Assembly: GCA_032622095.1 (NCBI GenBank)
Contig: CP136065.1
Coordinates: 53,189,949 to 53,253,948, forward strand
Direction of reading: 5' to 3'
DNA from: Siphonodentalium dalli
Lineage: Eukaryota; Mollusca; Scaphopoda; Gadilida; Siphonodentaliidae
Length of the DNA stretch: 64,000 nucleotides
Positions 31,712 through 43,596 of the stretch are shown in pieces; position 1 is the first letter of the stretch; each line of letters begins with the position of its first letter. Both the position numbers and the translations under genes were made by a program. Below the pieces are notes generated by a model. That model was not told where the DNA came from and made no database searches. It worked only from the letters and a program-made list of their open reading frames with translations.

Positions 31712-33081
31712 ACATTACGTTAGAAATAATATTCATGCGCAAATTATCAAATCCTAATTATTGCTAGCTTTTTCCACAGCTCGCAAATTATATGTATATG
31801 TACATATAACAAAAGCAGCGTTCTACATTCGCATATGTTAGTTTCTTCCAGATACGCAAAAAATAAATATGGTTGGCCAAGCGCCTGCGTGAAGAGCCGA
31901 ATACATTGATGAAGTGTCACCTTTGTTTTCCCTGACTAACACATCTCAATAGCATGATTGGTAACCTGTAATGGTAATGTGTACTTGGGGTGCGTTTCTG
32001 TGTGCATAAAAGTAATTTGTAATAAGACTGACGTTCCCTCACAAAATAATGTCTTAATTATCAATATAACTGAGTCGCGGAAATTAGCGTTTCGTGTTAC
32101 TGTCCTCTGGGATGGCCAGATTTAACAAAGTATCTAGCGCCTCTGTTAACTCCGCGAGCAAACTCTTAGATATGTATGTTAACCATTTCTCGAATTATGT
32201 TACCGGCAAGTTAGATGTAATATCTAAATCACAATGAACGTGTCGGCGAGCTCTTTATGTTGTATCGATGTACGCGTATGCATCAACATTACCATATTGA
32301 CAATATCCATGAACTGCCAACTGGTTACCCGTTTAACACAACATGCATAGTTTCTTTTAGTGAATTCCTGATATGGTAAAACAAAAATAAAGAGCTTTTG
32401 TATCACTTCTGTAACAAAAAAAACAGCTGTGAAATAGTTATGACTTAATAAGAATTTTCAAAGTATACAAAGCATGCAGGTCTGCTTTTCGTCTATTTAT
32501 AGACCTATAAATCCCTCCTTCGAAATTGCGTGGACATAATTTAAAAGTTCAAGGAATCCCGTGCCCGTTTAAAGTTCAGTCCCCTCCGTGAAGGCATCGC
32601 GGTGGGAATATGCTAGGCCTATATGCATACATATAAGGACTATATTTTCTGTGATAAAACATATCTGCAGCTGTATGTGACAGACAGTTATTTGCCGTTT
32701 TCAACTCAATGTAGAGACGCTCTTTATTTCTAAAATGTTGGCAAGACAAAGACATGCCGAATTGTATCGGTACCAACTTTAAATAGGGTCACGTTGAGTC
32801 TCCTGATCGGAACAACGAAAGGTGTTTGCTGTTACCATGGTCTCTCCCGATACGACAACACGAGCGTTCGTTCAGGTCGTTTATTTGTGTAGATTAAAAA
32901 AAATGTTGTTACATGTATACACGCGAACATTTCCTTTGTAAAACACAGTGACGCGTTATTATACTATTCGGACTATGCTCATGCGTTTGATTCGTATGTT
33001 ACATCCTATGTACATACTCTATAGGTATATATCACCCAATTTTGATCTTTGATAAGTAATCATTTAAGGCATGCATGTCAC
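31712..33081. other. Apparently intronic or intergenic, no feature seen
   Basis: About 1.4 kb of AT-rich sequence following the candidate donor. No convincing acceptor-exon pair was found. Confidence 0.4.
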
Positions 33082-33399
33082 TTAACCCTTTATCCAACAG
33101 AAGGGCCCTGTGCCAATGCATTCTCTTATATATGCGAGTCGACCATAGGTCGCCTCGCATATATAAGAGAATTCATTGGCTTAACACATTAAAAATTATA
33201 AAATTGTTAAAGAATGTAAGAAAAAATGGTAAAAAGTGTTAAAAAAAAGTTGTTTTTTTGTAACTATCACAATGTGGTCAAGGAGCCGGTTCCAATGATA
33301 TCCATATTTGTATGGTTCTATTAAGACAGACCGAAGATATTTTAGGCTGTTGAAGCTTTATTTGGCCGGTTTTGGCCGGTTTGTTGGGCAAAGGGTTAA
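33082..33399. mobile_element. piggyBac-like hairpin MITE (family P), one hairpin lost
   Basis: Ends TTAA-CCCTTTATCCAACAG and TTGGGCAAAGGG-TTAA. Only the first hairpin (33113-33179) is present; after the spacer the sequence passes straight to AACTATCACAATGTGG, so the second hairpin was deleted. Otherwise identical in layout to the copies at 12398 and 35408. Confidence 0.85.
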
Positions 33400-33585
33400 G
33401 CCACTTAGCCTCAGACACTTATGTCATCTTGAAAACTCCGACTATTGATATTCTTAAAAATGCCGTACGTCCGATTCGACTCCATAAAAGGGGGAGCATT
33501 AGTGCAAAGAATACGAGGTGTGATGTTCCCAGCTTGAATTCTTCACGACGGCGGTATTAGAATAGACGAACACTCTTTTCCTTTG

Positions 33586-34087
33586 TTAAAGGCACGTGAG
33601 GCCTTAGTTGTCGAAAATATTCATATTTGTTCTAATCACCGTAAACAAAATAACATTAAAACGCATACAGTTTCGTTCATATATACCATGACCATCACGT
33701 AAACAGCATGTTATCATAAAGACCTACTATATTTTACCTAAGCAAGAGCCTGGTTGTGTTACAGAAGACAGCACAATGCTACTGGCTAATCACACACAAA
33801 TGGCATAAACGCTCTTTATTAGTTCCATATCAGGAATTCACCAACAAAGAACGCTCTTTATGTTTACCATCATAATATAAACAAACACCAGAAAAGTAAC
33901 TTTTTATGCTTTTGTTTACATAACAATGGTCAAACACTTGACAATAACATACTGTTTATGCGATATTTCTTATTTGTATACGGACAAAGTATGTCTACAT
34001 TTTGATGTTCTTTCTGTTTGTGGCGGTTTTTGACAGGTGGAAATATTTTCACAGGATAGCAACCGCCAAGGCCAACCGTGTCTTTAA
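33586..34087 (+). mobile_element. Family A MITE, subfamily 2
   Basis: Begins TTAAAGGCACGTGAGGCCTT and ends AAGGCCAACCGTGTCTTTAA. The interior matches family A, with ATTCATATTTGTTC near the start, GTTTACATAACAATGG and TTCTTTCTGTTTGTGGCGGT. A diverged inner block, shared with the copy at 56963, defines a subfamily. Confidence 0.8.
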
Positions 34088-35407
34088 TATGTCAAGATTT
34101 CAGATTTAAAGAAAATTCAGGACCTGCGCATTATACAGAAAATATTTTGCAGTCTAATCATCCCCACGATTTCATCACCTTGGTTCAAATAGTTATTAAT
34201 TGACGAAAAAGTCTCCATATTTGAACGCAAACAATTCACAGTGCGCATGGCAAACCAACAGAAACAAAGAGAGACTTCCGGTTCCGTGTTCATCGATGCG
34301 AGTCACAACGTCGGTATATTTCCTGGTGTATTTATATTGGCGTTCAATGTGAGCAACACGTTTAGATTCGGACAGTGCGCGAAGCGGAAATCAGGGCTTG
34401 TCCGTCCCAGTTGATACGCTGGTAGTGGTTTTGATAAATTACGATGGTTATTAAATCTAACATGCTATAATTCCGGGGTTACATGTATATATCCTTCTTT
34501 TGTATATAATAATGCTATATGACTATTGTAGAATGCTCTGTTTCTCAACAGCCGTTACATGTATTGATTTAGGTGTGAGAATAATGCATATCGGCGACGA
34601 GTGTTGTCACGTGCCTAATATGACATAATATGTCCTGAACCCTTTACCATTCTATTTCGCTTCGCACATGGGGAATGTTTTAAACAAGATAATTTCAGTT
34701 GGCTGACAAATCTCGACAATGATTATAGAGGATATCGTTGTGTCTGAATGAACAAGATGTGAGTCCCAAGGGAGTCTCGATTTGTCTGTATTGCCATGTG
34801 CTTTTCTAATTTCCTATAGCAATGCGTAATTGGCGAGTGATATATATGAGACTCAATATCCTATATAACTTTAGGGTATGCGTTTGTGTGTTGGATGTTG
34901 TGGATTATGGGTTATGACTGATAAACAAATGTGCCCAAAGATATACTTCCTTCAATGGGATACACTATTTGTGACACTAGACATAATGTTGATGATGCAT
35001 GCGTATATACCGCATTGATTATGTGGAAACGATATTGATAACAATTTATTGATGTCGGTTGGGTTTTTGGTTTTATATTGCTGGATAAAATACCACAATG
35101 TGTTTGTTTTTATTTGAACATATTTAATTTAAATAATGCATTTAGAATACATTAAATATAACTGCATGATTGGAGAAAAGGTTATGGAAAAACTAACATG
35201 GACCTCCGATCCCTACACAAAATATCAAAACACAAGAATATAACAGTGTAATATCGGGCTTTGGTATATATATGCCAATGCATGTACAAAACTCCGACAG
35301 ACGACAGGCACCTGACAAGAGATGCCCAAAGCAGGTTATCGTCCCTTTGCGTGGAATAGAGTACAATTCTTATTTGAGATACATATGTACTACATTGCCA
35401 GCTGATG
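34088..35407. other. Mostly featureless; weak small open frame
   Basis: About 1.3 kb. An ATG at 34247 opens a 55-codon frame (MANQQKQRETSGSVFIDASH...) containing ACTTCCGGTTCCG, an ETS-type site if read on the other strand, and two donor-like GT sites. Evidence is too thin for a gene call. Confidence 0.3.
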
Positions 35408-35808
35408 TTAACCCTTTACCCAACAGAACGGCCCTGTGCCAATGCATTCTCTTATATATGCGAGTCGACCATAGGTCGCCTCGCATATATAAGAGAATGC
35501 ATTGGCTTAACGCATATTAAAAATGATCAAATTGTCAAAGAATGTAGAAAATATTATAAGAAAAAATGGTAAAAAGTGTTAAAAAGGCCAATGCATTCTC
35601 TTATATATGCGAGGCGACCTATGGTCGACTCGCATATATAAGAGAATGCATTGGCACAGGGCATAACTGTAACCATCACAATGTGGTCAATGAACCGGTT
35701 CCAATGATATCCATATTTGTATGGTGTTATTGAGACAGACAGAAGATATTTTAGGCTGTTGAAGCTTTATATGGGCGTTTTTTGCCGTTTTGTTGGGTAA
35801 AGGGTTAA
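35408..35808. mobile_element. piggyBac-like hairpin MITE (family P), full length
   Basis: TTAA-CCCTTTACCCAACAG at the left and TTGGGTAAAGGG-TTAA at the right. Hairpins at 35439-35505 and 35588-35654. The tandem duplication described next begins at the base of the second hairpin, so only the right half of this element is copied at 37501. Confidence 0.88.
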
Positions 35809-36016
35809 CATATTTCCGGTATACAATGATTTATCTATCATCCATCACAATCCCGAAACAAACGTACCATGGCATGGTTTTGTGTGAAAACAAGTCATGT
35901 CGCTAATGATAGATGTATCCCGATTGCAGATTTTACTGAGTGAATTGATGTTCAAGAGTTAGATCTCTTTAGCGATAGACTATGCTTATAGCCAATCTAG
36001 TCTTCGGTCAACTGTG

Positions 36017-36095
36017 CAGTCTTTAGTGAAAATGTACGAAACCTCTACGTGACAAACTGTTTGAATCGCATGTGATTTGGAGCGATATGAGATTA
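36017..36095 (+). repeat. Unit related to the 39395-39563 repeats
   Basis: GAAAATGTACGAAACCTCTA, CAAACTGTTTGAATCGCA and GATTTGGAGCGATATGAGA resemble two tandem units at 39395-39563, just beyond the duplication. An older short repeat array therefore existed here before the 1.9-kb duplication. Confidence 0.5.
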
Positions 36096-36422
36096 ATATT
36101 ATACATCATGATCTGGGACAAGCATGAGATGGATAAGCTCACCCGAGGGCCCAAATATCTGGCTCCAAGGGTGAGCTTTGTCCATGCCCACGTGCACATC
36201 CCAGGCGTTGATGGATCATTTTTCTCCAAACCCAAGAGCCTCAGTTTGAGCCTCAGACCCGAATATCAGACTCGGTTCCCACATGGGAAACTCGCGTGTT
36301 ACTTTCAGCCATGGCTATCACACAATGAAGTCGGCTTCCGTATATGGTCATAGGAGATGACCACTACAGCGGAACCAATCCCGATGTGTGTTACCAAACA
36401 GGTCATTGTGTATTCACCCAAA

Positions 36423-37173
36423 TCTCATATATATTTTGAAGACCTCTGTCTGTCTGTATGTCCTTTATAGAATCGAAAACGGGTTGGCCGATCGAGACCA
36501 AACTTCCTATCCAAAGGTAAAATCCCACGGGAATCGTCGACGTCGCATTTTGGACAAGCTCTGAGCACCGATTCTCCACTCCCAATCATCAAAATCACCG
36601 CAAACGCCACTTCGGGGGGGGGGGTTAAGGCATTAACGATCTTTATATTGACCATATACGGAGTTGTTAACGACGAACGCTCTTTACTACAATCGACGCT
36701 GCTAAACGGCTACCCATGCGTAAAATACGGATGCGGGACGAAATGCAATTATCTAGATTAAAAAGGCAGAATTGATCTGTAATAATCGACGCTGCTAAAC
36801 GGATACCCATGCGTAAAATGCGAATGCGGGACGAAATGCAATTATCTCGATTAAAAAGGCAGAATTTATCTAAGAAGCGTTTGTTTACAATTCAATAACG
36901 GGGGAAGTTTAGGACGGGTACCATGAATTAACTCATTGAAAAACAAAGAATGCGTTGTCTGTCGTTCAGACGAGATCTCGGAAACGGGTGGAGCTATCGA
37001 CTTGAAATTTGCTATGTGAATGTATCTTGCCCCGGATACGAATTTTATCGGGTCGCCGAGCCCGTGCGACGCCAGCTTCGCGCATGCGCAGACGAGATCT
37101 CGGAAACGGGTGGAGCTATCGACTTGAAATTTGGTTTTTGAATAGCCCGGACAACGTCGGGCTCATCGGCTAG
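36423..37173 (+). mobile_element. Non-autonomous Helitron in duplication copy 1
   Basis: It starts TCTCATATATATTTTGAAGA after an A and ends with hairpin AGCCCGGACAACGTCGGGCT, CATCGG, CTAG, followed by T. No target duplication. The 5' third differs from the 3463 unit: it has a G9 run and two 90-bp direct repeats starting AATCGACGCTGCTAAACGG near 36690 and 36785. The 3' part carries two GCGCATGCGCAGAC-type modules. Confidence 0.85.
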
Positions 37174-37500
37174 TATTATATAAGTAAATACAATTCGCCA
37201 AGATATCATGCTTGTCCGGTTCAATTTCAGAGCCTCCAGTCTACAGAGGCTCTACTACTCTGATACTATAGGGTCATCGGTCTGTCACATTTGTATAATT
37301 CACATTTGTGTACACCACTTGTATAAAATTCGCGAAATATTAAAAACATGTACAAATCTACATTTACCTCACATAGTATTAATGGTGCCGATTTCACATG
37401 CATAGCTATCTCACACGGACTGCCAATGCTAACATGTGTAGGGTGGGGGATATATATGACAACCGGTCTAATATGTAGCCTCTACTGGAAATGTACTGTG

Positions 37501-37721
37501 CCAATGCATTCTCTTATATATGCGAGGCGACCTATGGTCGACTCGCATATATAAGAGAATGCATTGGCACAGGGCATAACTGTAACCATCACAATGTGGT
37601 CAATGAACCGGTTCCAATGATATCCATATTTGTATGGTGTTATTGAGACAGACAGAAGATATTTTAGGCTGTTGAAGCTTTATATGGGCGTTTTTTGCCG
37701 TTTTGTTGGGTAAAGGGCTAA
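37501..37721. mobile_element. Half of a family P MITE, created by duplication
   Basis: It has only one hairpin (37501-37567) and the right terminus; the right TTAA is mutated to CTAA (AAAGGGCTAAC). The left half is missing because the duplication starts at the hairpin base. Confidence 0.85.
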
Positions 37722-38335
37722 CATATTTCCGGTATACAATGATTTATCTATCATCCATCACAATCCCGAAACAAACGTACCATGGCATGGTTTTGTGTGA
37801 AAACAAGTCATGTCGCTAATGATAGATGTATCCCGATTGCAGATTTTACTGAGTGAATTGATGTTCAAGAGTTAGATCTCTTTAGCGATAGACTATGCTT
37901 ATAGCCAATCTAGTCTTCGGTCAACTGTGCAGTCTTTAGTGAAAATGTACGAAACCTCTACGTGACAAACTGTTTGAATCGCATGTGATTTGGAGCGATA
38001 TGAGATTAATATTATACATCATGATCTGGGACAAGCATGAGATGGATAAGCTCACCCGAGGGCCCAAATATCTGGCTCCAAGGGTGAGCTTTGTCCATGC
38101 CCACGTGCACATCCCAGGCGTTGATGGATCATTTTTCTCCAAACCCAAGAGCCTCAGTTTGAGCCTCAGACCCGAATATCAGACTCGGTTCCCACATGGG
38201 AAACTCGCGTGTTACTTTCAGCCATGGCTATCACACAATGAAGTCGGCTTCCGTATATGGTCATAGGAGATGACCACTACAGCGGGACCAATCCCGATGT
38301 GTGTTACCAAACAGGTCATTGTGTATTCACCCAAA

Positions 38336-39085
38336 TCTCATATATATTTTGAAGACCTCTGTCTGTCTGTATGTCCTTTATAGAATCGAAAACGGGTTGG
38401 CCGATCGAGACCAAACTTCCTATCCAAAGGTAAAATCCCACGGGAATCGTCGATGTCGCATTTTGGACAAGCTCTGAGCACCGATTCTCCACTCCCAATC
38501 ATCAAAATCACCGCAAACGCCACTTCGGGGGGGGGGTTAAGGCATTAACGATCTTTATATTGACCATATACGGAGTTGTTAACGACGAACGCTCTTTACT
38601 ACAATCGACGCTGCTAAACGGCTACCCATGCGTAAAATACGGATGCGGGACGAAATGCAATTATCTAGATTAAAAAGGCAGAATTGATCTGTAATAATCG
38701 ACGCTGCTAAACGGATACCCATGCGTAAAATACGGATGCGGGACGAAATGCAATTATCTCGATTAAAAAGGCAGAATTTATCTAAGAAGCGTTTGTTTAC
38801 AATTCAATAACGGGGGAAGTTTAGGACGGGTACCATGAATTAACTCATTGAAAAACAAAGAATGCGTTGTCTGTCGTTCAGACGAGATCTCGGAAACGGG
38901 TGGAGCTATCGACTTGAAATTTGCTATGTGAATGTATCTTGCCCCGGATACGAATTTTATCGGGTCGCCGAGCCCGTGCGACGCCAGCTTCGCGCATGCG
39001 CAGACGAGATCTCGGAAACGGGTGGAGCTATCGACTTGAAATTTGGTTTTTGAATAGCCCGGACAACGTCGGGCTCATCGGCTAG
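38336..39085 (+). mobile_element. Non-autonomous Helitron in duplication copy 2
   Basis: Same element as 36423-37173, copied by the segmental duplication and not independently inserted. It keeps the 5' TC, the 3' hairpin and CTAG. Confidence 0.85.
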
Positions 39086-39394
39086 TATTATATAAGTAAA
39101 TACAATTCGCCAAGATATCATGCTTGTCCGGTTCAATTTCAGAGCCTCCAGTCTACAGAGGCTCTACTACTCTGATACTATAGGGTCATCGGTCTGTCAC
39201 ATTTGTATAATTCACATTTGTGTACACCACTTGTATAAAATTCGCGAAATATTAAAAACATGTACAAATCTACATTTACCTCACATAGTATTAATGGTGC
39301 CGATTTCACATGCATAGCTATCTCACACGGACTGTCAATGCTAACATGTGTAGGGTGGGGGATATATATGACAACCGGTCTAATATGTAGCCTC

Positions 39395-39563
39395 TACTGG
39401 AAATGTACTGAACATTTACAAGACAAAATATCTGAATCGCAGCTCATTTGGAGCGATGTGAGATATACATGGTCATCGGTCAAATGTGCAACATTTGCTG
39501 AAAATGTATCGAATATTTACAGGACAAACATTCTGAATAACAGGGGATTGGGCGCGATATGCT
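39395..39563 (+). repeat. Two degenerate ~90-bp tandem units
   Basis: GAAATGTACTGAACATTTAC, CAAAATATCTGAATCGCAG and TTTGGAGCGATGTGAGA are followed by GAAAATGTATCGAATATTTA, CAAACATTCTGAATAACAG and TTGGGCGCGATATG. The first unit straddles the right edge of the segmental duplication. Confidence 0.6.
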
Positions 39564-40170
39564 AGTGGATAAATCCATTTAATCATTTAATCAAGAGTTC
39601 ATTGACCCGACAAATGTATGGCAGGCATCGCCTTTAGAAAATACCAGTCTAAACCACAGATCGAACTCTGAAGCTGTCGCGTTATCAGTAATCAAACACA
39701 CCAATGGTGAATTTTACTGACTAACCCATCAGAATCTTTTAATTGGATTGGCGAATATTGTTTGGTTTAATGTGACTTACTATTGTCGCCATGCGTTCGA
39801 TATCTCTGGCAGATTTTCGATATCCTGCAGCCGTAGGTTATCAACTCACTGGCCGTCGAACATGCGAATAGTGTGAAATTAGTTTCAGAAACATTTCAAT
39901 GATCAACTAACCCATCCAGTGCGTTTATTCGAGCCAGAATTATTTTAGTTATCATTGTGGTAATATAAAACATTTGGAATTGAATTACTGTATATATTGT
40001 AGAACCCTTTTAGAATCAATGATTGGATTGCAGCGGTTGCGAAGTTGGCTCCATTATCGATAAGTGCGCAAATATCCTCCTGCAAATATAGGTTAAATAT
40101 TCACATTGGTTCACGTTGGACGGACTTGATACTAAAATAAGCCCATAGGGAGCGTATACATACCCGTTAT
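39564..40170. other. No feature seen
   Basis: About 0.6 kb without a supported feature. Confidence 0.4.
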
Positions 40171-40179
40171 TCAAGTGAA

Positions 40180-40470
40180 TGGCGCGGGCCGCAGTGAAAC
40201 CATGCACGCTATAAAGAGCGTTTATCTGATAAGTCGCGTCGATTAAACAAAGTTAGATTAAATAATGCCAATATAGGCGTATTTCGTATTGAGTGCATGA
40301 AATACGCCCGATTCGGACATTATTTGAATAGGCTATTATACGACTGTTTTCGTGTCACATTTAGGTTCATATATATAGAGCGGAATTCAAATTCAAATAA
40401 CGCCGATATGGGCGTATTTTTTATTTTGAAATACGTACGTTCAATATGAACCTATTTTCAGGAGAAATGG
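40180..40470 (+). repeat. Dispersed repeat with internal hairpins
   Basis: ATGGCGCGGGCCGCAGTGAA matches 27455. Inside, GGCGTATTTCGTATTGAGTG with CATGAAATACGCCC, and GGGCGTATTTTTTATTTTGA with AATACGTACG, form two hairpins built on the same GGGCGTATTTC arm. Confidence 0.5.
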
Positions 40471-41089
40471 CTGAAGTGCGAACTGCTATAGTCCAGAAAA
40501 AGGAAGGGGGAACTTTTTTGTGTATTTTGGGATAACTTATCAGTTGTTTATCGAAGGATGCAGGATTTATAATAAAGCGACTCATAATCTTCATATGTCA
40601 TGTTTATGGACATAAAGTTTCTCTTTATCACGTCCCTGTCAACAACATGCAGATCAACAACTAGAAGAGCGACCTGTAAACAGGAGGTGGGGGGGGGGGG
40701 GGTTGTCGTCAAAATTATCAAGAGTTGGAAATGTACATCACTTATATGTTGACAGTGTTCTCATTGGTTTATTGTCTCCAACAAGTAATTAATGATGAAT
40801 ACGTTGTTTTACACACAGTTACATCGTTTAATTAACATTATAAGGGCTTTACACCGATAATACTACACCATCAGTATATGCAGTATAACATGTATGTTTA
40901 CTTATAGTAAAGCGATAGTAGCGGTTTAAATGGCGCTAACATCCTAGCAACAACGGTTGGGTTGCCCACTGCCCAGATACATGAATCAGGTTACCCTCTC
41001 CGGGGGGGGGGGGTCATAAATCAGCGCTTAACGAGATTGGAACCAGCTTCAGCATCGATGGACGGCTTTATGTTGGACTAATGCACGTT
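40471..41089. other. Poly-G tract, otherwise featureless
   Basis: A run of about 15 G interrupted by one T-flank lies at 40688-40703, and another G9 at about 41001-41009. No other feature. Confidence 0.45.
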
Positions 41090-42236
41090 GCACATTACAA
41101 ACTTACCACAGAGGTCCCCCCACTGGATATGCAAGGGGGTCACTGCATGTTTGATATTACCAACTTGCCACCGATGACCCCCCCCCCCCGGCTGGATATG
41201 CAAGGGGGTCACTGCATGTTTGATATTACCAACTTACCACCGAGGACCCAGACCCACTGGATATGCAAGGGAGTCACTGTATGTTTGATATTACCAACTT
41301 ACCACCGAGGACCCAACCCCGCTGGATATGTAAGGGTCACTGCATGTTTGATATTACCAACTTACCACCGAGGACCCAACCCCACTGAATATTTAAGGGG
41401 GTCAATGCATGTTTGGTATTACTAACTTACAACCGAGGACCCCCCCCCGCTGGATATGCAAGGGAGTCACTGCATGTTTGATATTACCAACTTACCACCG
41501 AGGACCTAACCCCGCTGGATATGTAAGGGGGTCACTGCATGTTTGATATTACTAACTTATACCCGAAGACCCCCCCCCCCCCCCCCCGCTGGATATGCAA
41601 GGGAATCACTGCATGTTTGATATTACCAACTTACCACCGAGGACCCAACCCTGCTGGATGTGTAAGGGGGTCACTGCATGTTTGATATTACTAACTTACA
41701 CCGAGGACCCCCCCCCCCCCCCCGCTGGATATGCAAGGGAGTTACTGCATGTTTGATATTACTAACTTACAACCGAGGACCCCCCCCCCCTCGCTGGATA
41801 TGCAAGGGAGTCACTGCATGTTTGATATTACCAACTTACCACCGATGACCCCCCCCCCCCCCGGCTGGATATGCAAGGGAGTCACTGCATGTTTGATGTT
41901 ACCAACTTACCACCGAGGACCCCCCCCCGGCTGGATATGCAAGGGAGTCACTGCGTGTTTGATATTGCCAACTTACAACCGAGGACCCCCCCCCCCGGCT
42001 GGATATGCAAGGGAGTCACTGCATGTTTGATATTACCAACTTACCACCGAGGACCCCCCCCCCCCCCCGGCTGGATATGCAAGGGAGTCACTGCATGTTT
42101 GATATTACCCACTTACCACCGAGGACCCAACCCCGCTGGATATGTAAGGGGTCACTGCATGTTTGATATTACCAACTTACCACCGAGGACCCAGCCCCAC
42201 TGGATATGTAAGGGGGTCACTGCATGTTGATATTAG
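41090..42236 (+). repeat. C-rich minisatellite, about 17 units of 57-72 bp
   Basis: About seventeen head-to-tail units contain CTGGATATGCAAGGGAGTCA, CTGCATGTTTGATATTACCA and ACTTACCACCGAGGACC, followed by a variable C run of 5-19 bases. Unit length varies mainly with the C run. Units of AAC-CCCGCTGG type alternate with long-C types. Open frames through the array (for example GWICKGVTACLILPTYHRGP) result from the repeat and are not genes. Confidence 0.95.
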
Positions 42237-42403
42237 CCACGTCTCTGACAGAGATGTCCATGTAGTTACTCCTCATATTATAACACATGGGTCGTCGAGT
42301 ATGTAATTTGGTGTTTCGAGTTGGTTTGTGAGTATTTACACTACACTTTGGTGCAACCTCATGTTTCAATCTAATATGAGTCCACAATGGACTATAAAGA
42401 AAT

Positions 42404-42693
42404 TTAAAGGCACGGGCGGCGTTCGTTGCAGAAATATTCATATTTGTTCAAATAGCATATTGGATGTGAGCTCGTTACTCTGTCTCCATCCTCTGTCTCT
42501 CTCTCTCTCTCTCTCGCCTCCCCTGTCTCTCACTCACATTGTCTGCCCCCTCTCACTCCCTCTCTCTCTCTCTCTCTCGTTCTTTTATGAGTCCCTGTAC
42601 ATGCAAATCGACTTGGTTCAAATCCGGGAATCGAATCCGGCTTAATCTCGATTGATAATCTGGTACTCGAGTCTCTGTCTGTCTGTCTGTCTC

Positions 42694-42747
<54 letters not shown>

Positions 42748-43106
42748 TCTCCCACTCTCTCCCATGTCTGTCTGTCCCTCTCTCTCCCACTCTCTGTCTC
42801 GCTCTCTCCCACTCTCTCCCCCTCTGTCTGTCTCCCTCACTCCCTCTCATTCTTTTAGCATCCCCTGATCGACCAGAGCGTAGATGCACGTACAAATCGC
42901 TTTGGTTCGTGTTAGTCTCGATTAACTATTTGAAAATCGGGTTGTCTAAGGACACTGATCAGTGTGTATTAATTAGCTTGTCTTGTAATTGAGAGCTGTG
43001 AGATAAAGGGATTAAGATGTCTGGGTCTTGTATAAACACCTATTAATAAACACTGAGTCCGCGTGCGTCATGCCTGTACCCCATCTCTATCTCTCTCCAT
43101 CTCTTC

Positions 43107-43157
<51 letters not shown>

Positions 43158-43596
43158 TTCAAATCTCCATCAACGGAAGGATTATTAAAATATATATAGT
43201 TTTGTTCATATGCCAAACATAATCAGCGCGTAAATATGATATTGTCGTCAAGACGTACGATTGTGTACGTAAACAAGAATCTTCTCGTGTTACAGAAGTT
43301 TGTTGCTTCTGTTTATATAGCACAGCGCAATTCTGTTGGTTAATCACACACAAATGACATAAACGCTCTTTATGTTTACCATATCCGGATCTAAACAAAA
43401 GCCAGGTTCTGTAACGTTTTTTTGCTTTTGTTTACATAACAAAGGAAAAACAATAACATACTGTTTATGCCATATTTCTGATTGGCATAAGAACAAAGTA
43501 TGTCTATATATTACTATTCTTTCTGTTTATGACGGTTTTTGACGGAGCTGAATATTTTAACAGCATACCCACCGCCAACGCCGCACGTATCTTTAA
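42404..43596 (+). mobile_element. Family A MITE split by a 700-bp insertion
   Basis: The left part is TTTAAAGGCACGGGCGGCGT to TTTGTTCAAAT (42404-42453). The right part resumes with TTTGTTCAAAT at 43154 and runs to CCGCACGTATCTTTAA at 43596. Joined, it has normal family A order. The intervening DNA (42454-43153) is a later insertion. Confidence 0.85.
42454..43153. mobile_element. CT-rich insertion with 11-bp target duplication
   Basis: It is bounded by TTTGTTCAAAT at 42443-42453 and 43154-43164. The interior holds three CT/CTGT-rich blocks (about 42490-42582, 42672-42850 and 43103-43153) separated by two related unique segments: CATGCAAATCGACTTGGTTC followed by AATCTCGATTGATAA, and CACGTACAAATCGCTTTGGT followed by AGTCTCGATTAACTA. 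The right end is the pure (CT)n. It could be a retroposon with a simple-repeat tail. Confidence 0.6.

Larger units (their letters stand above)
35588..37498 (+). repeat. 1.9-kb tandem segmental duplication, copy 1
   Basis: Every base from CCAATGCATTCTC at 35588 to GGAAATGTACTG at 37498 is repeated at 37501-39410. I count about seven single-base differences plus one G-run length change (over 99% identity). It contains the right half of a family P MITE, a ~0.6-kb single-copy segment and a Helitron. Confidence 0.95.
37501..39410 (+). repeat. 1.9-kb tandem segmental duplication, copy 2
   Basis: Near-identical to 35588-37498. The junction is GGAAATGTACTG-TG-CCAATGCATTC. Visible differences include GGGTTAAC/GGGCTAAC near 37715, AGCGGAACC/AGCGGGACC near 38284 and the G-run (9 versus 8). 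Confidence 0.95.

Noticed and set aside
35272-35520. Frame containing RVDHRSPRIYKRMHW, also seen at 12637, 51174, 53661 and 62697, as a conserved peptide family
   Set aside because: The peptide is the translation of the shared 67-bp hairpin, so the DNA cassette explains its recurrence.
36072-38266. Two identical 93-codon frames as a duplicated gene
   Set aside because: They are identical only because the 1.9-kb segment was duplicated recently; neither has splice support, recognisable motif or sign of constraint.
41081-42230. Frames of 99-119 codons with ICKGVTACLILPTYHRGP repeats
   Set aside because: They are translations of the C-rich minisatellite and shift frame with C-run length.
42530-42895. 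95- and 121-codon Arg/Glu-rich frames
   Set aside because: They are translations of CT/GA simple repeats in the insertion.
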